From the NCBI GenBank assembly GCA_019634125.1, contig JAHQVX010000039.1:1-36653 (forward strand): 36,653 bases of DNA, given 5' to 3'. Origin of the DNA: Saprospiraceae bacterium (lineage in GTDB: Bacteria; Bacteroidota; Bacteroidia; Chitinophagales; JAHQVX01). Under the pieces are notes generated by a model, which worked only from the letters and a program-made list of their open reading frames with translations, did not search any database and was not told the DNA's origin. Position numbers and translations under genes: made by a program. This document shows positions 16,984 to 22,087 of this stretch, piece after piece (the stretch's first letter is position 1; each line of letters begins with the position of its first letter).

Positions 16984-17998
16984 AGTCATTCATCACCGCC
17001 TTACTCACGCAGAGTATTGGCCATTCTGGATCTTTTATGGTCCATTTATCCCGGTATTTTTATACTATGGCTTGCGGAATGGAAGTATTTTCCATTTCCT
17101 AGCTGTAAACCCAGGCATTAAGAACAGTGGTTGTTTTAACTTTTCCAAGTATTCAGTTATTGAACAACTTCCGCAACAGTATTTACCCAAAGGCATGTTA
17201 TTGTCTAAAGCAGAACGTCACTTATTTCAGCCTGAAAGGGAAGGATATTCGTATCCGTTCATTGTAAAGCCAGATCGAGGAAATCGAGGAAGGGGTGTGG
17301 AACTCGTTGAGAATGAAGAACAACTCCAAAAAGCTTTACAGAAGGACTACGATTTTATCATTCAAGAGTACATCGATTATCCCTTGGAATTTGGTGTTTT
17401 TTATTACCACAATTCAAAAACTGGGGAAAAGGGCATTACAGGAATTACGAGTAAAGACTTCCTTCAAATTGTAGGAGATGGCAAAAGTACTTTTGAGCAA
17501 CTTTTGCGAAAAAATCCCCGTTCTAAGCCGAATTTGGATCATTTTCAGCAAAAATTTGCTGAAAATTGGCATAAAATCCCCGAAAATGGCGAAAAAATCA
17601 TTGTGGAGGAAATTGGCAATCACAGTCGAGGAACCTGTTTCTTAGATGCAAGTTTTTTACAGAACACCGCTATTGAAGAACGCTTTTTTGATTTGGCCAG
17701 CCACATCGACGGCTTTTATTGGGGAAGGTTCGATGTAAAAGCAGCTACAAATGAAGATTTAGCCACTGGTGCGCATTTGAAGATCTTAGAAGTGAATGGC
17801 GGAAGTAGTGAACCTTCCCATATGTTTGATCCAGGCTATAAGTGGGTTGATATGGCGCGATTTATTCTTCAGCACCTGAAGCTACATTATGGAGTAGTAA
17901 AGGCCAACATTGATAATGGAGCCGATGTGCCTTCGTTTAAAACCTTCTACAAAGAAGTAAAGCAATACTTTTCATTGAAAGAAATGCAGATCACTTAG
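16961..17998 (+). CDS. ATP-grasp domain protein, ligase of unknown substrate
   Basis: 345 residues; an ATP-grasp enzyme that should join a carboxylate to an amine or thiol through an acyl-phosphate. Residues ~20-50 contain an aromatic, hydrophobic stretch (FWIFYGPFIPVFLYYGL) that may sit in or on the membrane. FIVKPDRGNRGRGVEL at 100-115 is the ATP loop with Lys103; IIQEYIDYPLEFGVF (133-147) is the hinge; RFDVK (256-260) and LEVNGGSSEP (276-285, Glu277 and Asn279) bind magnesium. It resembles D-Ala-D-Ala-ligase-like proteins but lacks their N-terminal domain pattern. The overlap with the DinB-like gene suggests the pair modifies one metabolite or peptide. It contains an unusual cluster of inverted repeats at 17481-17566. 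Confidence 0.85.
   Translation: MKLLNQLKVIHHRLTHAEYWPFWIFYGPFIPVFLYYGLRNGSIFHFLAVNPGIKNSGCFNFSKYSVIEQLPQQYLPKGMLLSKAERHLFQPEREGYSYPFIVKPDRGNRGRGVELVENEEQLQKALQKDYDFIIQEYIDYPLEFGVFYYHNSKTGEKGITGITSKDFLQIVGDGKSTFEQLLRKNPRSKPNLDHFQQKFAENWHKIPENGEKIIVEEIGNHSRGTCFLDASFLQNTAIEERFFDLASHIDGFYWGRFDVKAATNEDLATGAHLKILEVNGGSSEPSHMFDPGYKWVDMARFILQHLKLHYGVVKANIDNGADVPSFKTFYKEVKQYFSLKEMQIT
17482..17495. repeat. 14-base perfect palindrome inside the ATP-grasp gene
   Basis: CAAAAGTACTTTTG. GCAAAAGT (17481-17488) can also pair with ACTTTTGC at 17500-17507, giving a competing 8-base-pair stem. Confidence 0.8.
17541..17566. repeat. Perfect inverted repeat inside the ATP-grasp gene (12-base arms, AA spacer)
   Basis: ATTTTCAGCAAA, spacer AA, then TTTGCTGAAAAT, encoding HFQQKFAEN. 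Joint longest arms of the coding inverted repeats in this window. Confidence 0.88.
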
Positions 17999-18047
17999 AC
18001 TTGTAAGGTCTAGGTTGTTCGGTTGTCTATATCCAAAAAAATATCTC

Positions 18048-18431
18048 ATGAAAAATGCAGGAACCATCTTAGAATGGGTGTTAAGAATTGCTATCGCGGC
18101 TATTTTGTTACAAACTTTACCCTTTAAGTTCGGTGCTGATCCACAATCAGTCGAATTATTTACAAAGCTTGGCGCAGAACCCTTTGGAAGAATTGGAACG
18201 GGAGTCATTGAGTTAATTGCCTCGATTCTATTATTTATTCCACGAACAACTTGGGCCGGCGCAGGCTTGGCTTTAGGAACTATGTTAGGCGCAATCGTTG
18301 GCCACTTAACGGTATTGGGTGTAGATTATCCGGAGGGAAGTGGTTTGTTTTATATGGCGGTGGCCGTGTTCATAATGAGTGCTATCCTATTGTTTCGAAA
18401 TAAGGCGCACATCCCATTCTTGAAGAAGTAA
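18048..18431 (+). CDS. DoxX-like membrane protein
   Basis: 127 residues from the ATG at 18048; an in-frame codon 33 bases upstream would add a tail with no homology to the family, so I chose the Met that begins MKNAGTILEWVLRIA. Four transmembrane helices are predicted, at about 6-24, 48-66, 73-92 and 100-118. The pattern LRIAIAAILLQTLPFKF, then FTKLGAEPFGRIGTGVIELIA is that of DoxX/DoxD-like proteins. Function is not settled for the family (redox or quinone-linked roles are proposed). It lies 49 bases after the ATP-grasp gene and may share its transcript. Confidence 0.82.
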   Translation: MKNAGTILEWVLRIAIAAILLQTLPFKFGADPQSVELFTKLGAEPFGRIGTGVIELIASILLFIPRTTWAGAGLALGTMLGAIVGHLTVLGVDYPEGSGLFYMAVAVFIMSAILLFRNKAHIPFLKK

Positions 18432-18548
18432 GTCGGCTACTCGGATTCTTATTTAAATTTAGTTTAAATACAACTTGCAGATTATCAGTTGTTTAGAATG
18501 AATCAATGTATTCTTAGTGGTAGGTTTAATTCAACAAAATAAACAACC

Positions 18549-18791
18549 ATGATTCATTTAGCAAATAACTGCGGCAATTGCGGAAGTCTTCAAACCAATA
18601 GTACTTGTGGTGTTCATCAGGTACAAGTGAGCCAAGATTTAACTTGTAACCAATTTAACATGCGCGAGAGTTTAATCCCCGGTATGGATTGCACTTCGTG
18701 TGGACGAAAAGATGACGGTTCATGTCCGCATCCAGGGAAGGCTGCAGCGGGAATGCGTTGTCACATGTGGGCACCGAATGCTCAGGCTTAA
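18549..18791 (+). CDS. Small protein with two four-cysteine modules
   Basis: 80 residues, no name recognised. Eight Cys fall in two matching groups: Cys8, 11, 20, 33 and Cys48, 51, 59, 71, each CxxC-x7/8-C-x11/12-C, with a His shortly after the third Cys (His23, His61). This looks like a tandem zinc-ribbon or iron-sulfur knuckle. No signal peptide or membrane segment is seen, so it is probably cytoplasmic. It ends MRCHMWAPNAQA. The start is well placed after an A-rich leader (CAAAATAAACAACC); a weak -7 box (TAGGTTTA) lies at 18521-18528. Its stop overlaps the convergent glnS stop by 4 bases. Role unknown. Confidence 0.75.
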   Translation: MIHLANNCGNCGSLQTNSTCGVHQVQVSQDLTCNQFNMRESLIPGMDCTSCGRKDDGSCPHPGKAAAGMRCHMWAPNAQA

Positions 18792-20470
18792 TCAGCAGTG
18801 TCCATCTTCGCCCAAGTATCTCTCAACGTAACTGTTCTGTTGAAGATTAAGGTATCTTCCGTGGAGTCTTTGTCCACGCAGAAGTAGCCGAGTCGTTGAA
18901 ATTGGACGGTACGTCCAATTTCTAACGCCTTCATGGCCGGCTCCGCATAGGCCGTCACCACTTTTAGCGAATCTGGATTGAGGTAGTCTAAAAAGTCTTT
19001 CTCCTTATCGGCATCGGGTTGAGGCACCGTAAATAACCGGTCATACAACCGAACTTGCACAGGTAAGGCATGCTGAATGCTAACCCAGTGCAACGTCCCT
19101 TTGACCTTACGCTGACTCGCTTCTGTGCCACTTCCGCTCTTACTATCGGGATCGTACGTGCAATAAATCGTAGTGATATTGCCATCGGCATCTTTATCTA
19201 CACGTTCGCCTTTAATGATATAAGCCCCTTTTAAACGGACTTCTTTCTCTAAAGTCAGCCGGAAAAACTTTCGGTTGGCCGATTCTCGAAAATCTTCACG
19301 CTCAATATAGAGTTCTCGACTAAAGGGCACTTTTCGTGTTCCTGCTGCTTCATCTTCAGGATTATTCTCCGTTTCAAGCCACTCTTCCTTACCTTCAGGA
19401 TAATTGGTAATCACCAATTTCACCGGATCAAGAACGGTCATCACCCGAGGAGAGATCTTGTTTAAATGATCCCGAACACTATGATCGAGTAGCGCAGGGT
19501 CGAGGAGGTTGTCTCGTTTAGCGACTCCGGCTTTTTCCCAAAAGTTTCGAATGCTTTCCGGCGTATAGCCTCGTCGGCGAAGCCCTGAAATAGTAGGCAT
19601 ACGTGGATCGTCCCAGCCAGTGACATGGCCTTCTTCGACCAGCTTTAATAATTTTCGCTTGCTAGTAATCATGTAGCCTACATTCCCACGTGCAAATTCT
19701 CGTTGCTTATTACGCACTTTAGCCGGGTCGTATACCTGATCTAAATACCATTCATAGAGCGGTCTATGCGGTTTGAACTCCAAACTACATAGCGAATGAC
19801 TGATTTGCTCGATGTAATCGCTTTCTCCATGTGCCCAATCGTACATTGGGTAAATACACCAATCACTTCCAGTGCGGTGGTGCGGTTTTTTGAGAATACG
19901 ATACATCACCGGATCGCGCATATTCATATTTGGCGATGTCATATCGATTTTTGCACGAAGGGCGTGAGACCCTTCTTCAAATTCTCCATTTTTCATGCGT
20001 TCAAACAAGTCTAAGTTCTCTTCCACAGAACGATTCCTAAATGGACTTTCAACGCCGGGCTCTTGAGGGGTTTTTCGCTGAGCGGTAATGACTTCACTTG
20101 GTTGATCGTCTACATATGCTTTTCCAGCTTGGATTAATTCAACGGCCCAGTCGTAGAGTTGTTGGAAGTAATCGGAAGCATAGAGTTCGTTTTCCCATTG
20201 GAATCCTAGCCATTTAATGTCCTCTTTTATCGAATCCACATATTCCTGCTCTTCTTTCGCAGGATTGGTGTCATCGAAACGTAGGTTGACAGGTGCATTG
20301 TATTTGAGGCCAAGTCCAAAATTAATATTGATGGCTTTGGCGTGCCCAATATGTAGGTAGCCATTGGGCTCTGGAGGAAATCTGAAGCGTAGTTTCTCCT
20401 TCGGGAAACCGTTGGCTAAGTCTTCCTCAATGATGTGTTCAATAAAGTTCAACGATCGTTCTTCGCTCAT
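18788..20470 (-). CDS. glnS: Glutaminyl-tRNA synthetase
   Basis: Charges tRNA-Gln with glutamine; class Ic synthetase. 560 residues. The ATG at 20470 (MSEERSLNFIEH) is preferred over an in-frame TTG 9 bases upstream because it follows a perfect -7 box. FPPEPNGYLHIGHAKAI (31-47) holds the HIGH motif and VNLRFDDTNPAKE follows, both of the GlnRS type. ITSKRKL stands in for KMSKS, followed by GWDDPRMPTISGLRRRGYT, diagnostic of GlnRS rather than GluRS. The C-terminal half is the beta-barrel anticodon domain. A perfect 11-base inverted repeat lies near the 3' end (18898-18922). Confidence 0.97.
   Translation of the reverse strand: MSEERSLNFIEHIIEEDLANGFPKEKLRFRFPPEPNGYLHIGHAKAININFGLGLKYNAPVNLRFDDTNPAKEEQEYVDSIKEDIKWLGFQWENELYASDYFQQLYDWAVELIQAGKAYVDDQPSEVITAQRKTPQEPGVESPFRNRSVEENLDLFERMKNGEFEEGSHALRAKIDMTSPNMNMRDPVMYRILKKPHHRTGSDWCIYPMYDWAHGESDYIEQISHSLCSLEFKPHRPLYEWYLDQVYDPAKVRNKQREFARGNVGYMITSKRKLLKLVEEGHVTGWDDPRMPTISGLRRRGYTPESIRNFWEKAGVAKRDNLLDPALLDHSVRDHLNKISPRVMTVLDPVKLVITNYPEGKEEWLETENNPEDEAAGTRKVPFSRELYIEREDFRESANRKFFRLTLEKEVRLKGAYIIKGERVDKDADGNITTIYCTYDPDSKSGSGTEASQRKVKGTLHWVSIQHALPVQVRLYDRLFTVPQPDADKEKDFLDYLNPDSLKVVTAYAEPAMKALEIGRTVQFQRLGYFCVDKDSTEDTLIFNRTVTLRDTWAKMDTAD
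18898..18922. repeat. Perfect inverted repeat inside glnS (11-base arms, GTA spacer)
   Basis: On the plus strand GAAATTGGACG, spacer GTA, CGTCCAATTTC; it encodes the IGRTVQFQ region of GlnRS. Confidence 0.88.
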
Positions 20471-20476
20471 AGTGGG

Positions 20477-20484
20477 CAAAGGTA
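20477..20484 (-). promoter_or_regulatory. -7 promoter box of glnS
   Basis: TACCTTTG on the minus strand is an exact TAnnTTTG. Only 6 bases separate it from the glnS ATG, so the transcript would be leaderless or nearly so. No clear TTTG lies at -33. Confidence 0.6.
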
Positions 20485-20516
20485 GAAAAAGGGAGTTAAG
20501 GATGAATAAGATTTCA

Positions 20517-21146
20517 TCATTTTCCGAATACTGCTTTTAGATGTTGCCATTCGCGTTTGACCATCAACTTTAACCTTCGGGGGAATTCCAATTTCCGTTT
20601 GCTAGAAGCATTGTGGCTTTGTTGGAAGGCTTCTAATGCTTTCTCCAGCGATCCTTCTGCTTGTATGGATGACCAAAAAATGGGGAAGTCGGTACGGATC
20701 GTTTCCAGGTGAATGGTTTGTTGATTCCGTTTGTTGCTTATAAAGTGTGCAATATTGGCATTTACGGTATCGATATAATCATAGCAGAGTTGGAGTCGAT
20801 CTGCTGGGCTGAGGTTTTGCGGCGGAGTCATTCTGATGCCTTCGGAGAAGGCATCTATTACGCTAGATGGCTGGAAGTAGCGCTTCATAAAACTTTGAGC
20901 TACGGCTTCTCGGTCGCGAATCAAGTGCACATAAAAGGCTTCATCGCCAAAGTGTGCATGGAGTTGACCAAGGTGCCAGCTGAGTCGGTTATCAGATTCA
21001 ATGTGTTGATCGGCATAGTCGAATCTTCCTTGGCCAAGTTCCTTGGCCAAGGTCTCATGCCCCGAACTGAAATTCGTGATATACTTACACGCTTCCACAA
21101 TGCTTGTAGAACCGCAGCGACCCGTACTTAAGATAAAGACCCGCAT
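20517..21146 (-). CDS. Sulfotransferase-like protein
   Basis: 209 residues. MRVFILSTGRCGSTSIVEA has the phosphosulfate-binding P-loop of PAPS-dependent sulfotransferases at about residues 6-15, and FYVHLIRDREAVAQSF (~92-107) matches the 3'-phosphate-binding strand-helix. It is shorter than typical carbohydrate sulfotransferases (~250-300), so it is a minimal domain; the acceptor is unknown. Its ATG directly follows the stop of the S4 gene in the same frame, so it is translated from the DUF937-S4 message. Two perfect inverted repeats lie in it (20835 and 21028). No signal peptide. Confidence 0.78.
   Translation of the reverse strand: MRVFILSTGRCGSTSIVEACKYITNFSSGHETLAKELGQGRFDYADQHIESDNRLSWHLGQLHAHFGDEAFYVHLIRDREAVAQSFMKRYFQPSSVIDAFSEGIRMTPPQNLSPADRLQLCYDYIDTVNANIAHFISNKRNQQTIHLETIRTDFPIFWSSIQAEGSLEKALEAFQQSHNASSKRKLEFPRRLKLMVKREWQHLKAVFGK
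20835..20855. repeat. Perfect inverted repeat inside the sulfotransferase gene (9-base arms, GGA spacer)
   Basis: GATGCCTTC, spacer GGA, GAAGGCATC. Confidence 0.85.
21028..21052. repeat. Perfect inverted repeat inside the sulfotransferase gene (11-base arms, TTC spacer)
   Basis: CCTTGGCCAAG, spacer TTC, CTTGGCCAAGG. Each arm itself contains the palindrome CTTGGCCAAG. Confidence 0.88.
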
Positions 21147-21356
21147 CTAGTGAATTTCAATCACTTCCTCACCAAATACCACCACATCGCCCCGTCGTAG
21201 TTTCTTCCGAACTTGGACTTCAACAGCATCATTCACAACCACTTCGCCACTTTTTATCCGGATTTTTGCTTCGCCCCCAGTACCTACCATACTTACTGCT
21301 TTCAAGAGTTTATTGAGCTCAATAAACTCCTGATCGGCTTTTAACTGAAAGTCCAA
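21147..21356 (-). CDS. S4-domain RNA-binding protein (YbcJ/YaaA type)
   Basis: 69 residues consisting of one S4 RNA-binding fold: FIELNKLLKAVSMVGTGGEAKIRI is the helix pair and GEVVVNDAVEVQVRKKLRRGDVVVF the basic beta-hairpin. Such small proteins bind structured RNA, often rRNA. The start is a TTG immediately after the TAA of the DUF937 gene, in the same frame; the next Met is at residue 23 and would remove half the domain, so TTG is the only start giving a whole domain. Its TAG is followed directly by the ATG of the sulfotransferase gene. The gene contains a perfect 24-base palindrome. Confidence 0.85.
   Translation of the reverse strand: MDFQLKADQEFIELNKLLKAVSMVGTGGEAKIRIKSGEVVVNDAVEVQVRKKLRRGDVVVFGEEVIEIH
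21306..21329. repeat. Perfect 24-base palindrome inside the S4 gene
   Basis: GAGTTTATTGAG followed directly by its complement CTCAATAAACTC, no spacer. It encodes EFIELNKL, the conserved first helix of the S4 fold. Confidence 0.9.
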
Positions 21357-21941
21357 TTATCTTAGAATCAATTTTTTGAAGATATCTACCGCGCTCGTCA
21401 TAGTCTGTTGATCTCTGCTTCCTTTTAGCAAAGCCTCCATAATCCCGCCATCTTCTTGAACTTCTTGGGTTCCAGGTCGGTAGTAATGATCGCGCACATC
21501 ATTGGCCACTTCTTGCTGACTTAAATGCATTTTACGCATTCGATTAGCCAAGTAGGCTAGAGCAATTGGGGCAACAATAATGAGTAATTGCTTGGCTTTA
21601 TCCTTTGGCAGGCCAGTGGCTTGGGCGAAAATATCAACGATGGAATCTAATTTGTCGCCTAATACATGACCTAAAATTCCTTCTCCTTTACCCTCTGTCG
21701 CTGCATTGGGAATGAAGTCTTTAAGTCGGCCTAGTATATTATTATCGGCATGGTCTTTATTCAATGCTTCGAATAGGGCTTGTGCTCCACCGGGTTGTTG
21801 CACATTTCGGGCCATACCACTCATTAAAATTTGGGTGGCTAGAGCAACAAGTTGCGGCGGAATGCCATTTTTAAAGCCCAGTTGCTTGCCAATTAAATTC
21901 AAAGCCTGCTGGGTTAAGAATTGTTGAAACATCTTATTCAT
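21357..21941 (-). CDS. DUF937 family protein
   Basis: 194 residues, mostly helical, matching DUF937 by the GGAQALFEALNKDHADNNILGRL and GEGILGHVLGDK patterns. A hydrophobic helix (LLIIVAPIALAYLANRM, ~118-134) and no signal peptide suggest a cytoplasmic or membrane-associated protein. Function unknown. It is the first gene of a three-gene minus-strand series in one reading frame (DUF937, S4, sulfotransferase) with no bases between stop and next start. A weak -7 box (TATCTTTC on the minus strand) lies at 21982-21989, about 40 bases upstream. Confidence 0.8.
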   Translation of the reverse strand: MNKMFQQFLTQQALNLIGKQLGFKNGIPPQLVALATQILMSGMARNVQQPGGAQALFEALNKDHADNNILGRLKDFIPNAATEGKGEGILGHVLGDKLDSIVDIFAQATGLPKDKAKQLLIIVAPIALAYLANRMRKMHLSQQEVANDVRDHYYRPGTQEVQEDGGIMEALLKGSRDQQTMTSAVDIFKKLILR

Positions 21942-22032
21942 ATATAAATTTTATAGCGGATGATGAACTTATTTTCAATTTGAAAGATACATGATTTTAT
22001 GATCCCAGACTTTTAGGAGTTAACTGGATATT

Positions 22033-22068
22033 CGAAAAAAAACCCGGCCACCTAAAGGTGGCCGGGTT
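22033..22068 (-). terminator. Rho-independent terminator of the alginate lyase gene
   Basis: Read on the minus strand: a 12-base-pair stem (AACCCGGCCACC), 4-base loop, then eight T, 19 bases past the lyase stop. Confidence 0.92.
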
Positions 22069-22087
22069 GTATGCACAAACTACGAGT

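Noticed and set aside
18451..18469. ATTTAAA-TTTAG-TTTAAAT hairpin after the DoxX-like gene
   Set aside because: All A/T apart from one base in the loop, weak, and without a T-run; not supportable as a terminator, and too low in complexity to call an operator.
18788..20470. Glutamyl-tRNA synthetase as an alternative for glnS
   Set aside because: The GWDDPRMPTISGLRRRGYT segment and the length with a beta-barrel C-terminus are GlnRS features.
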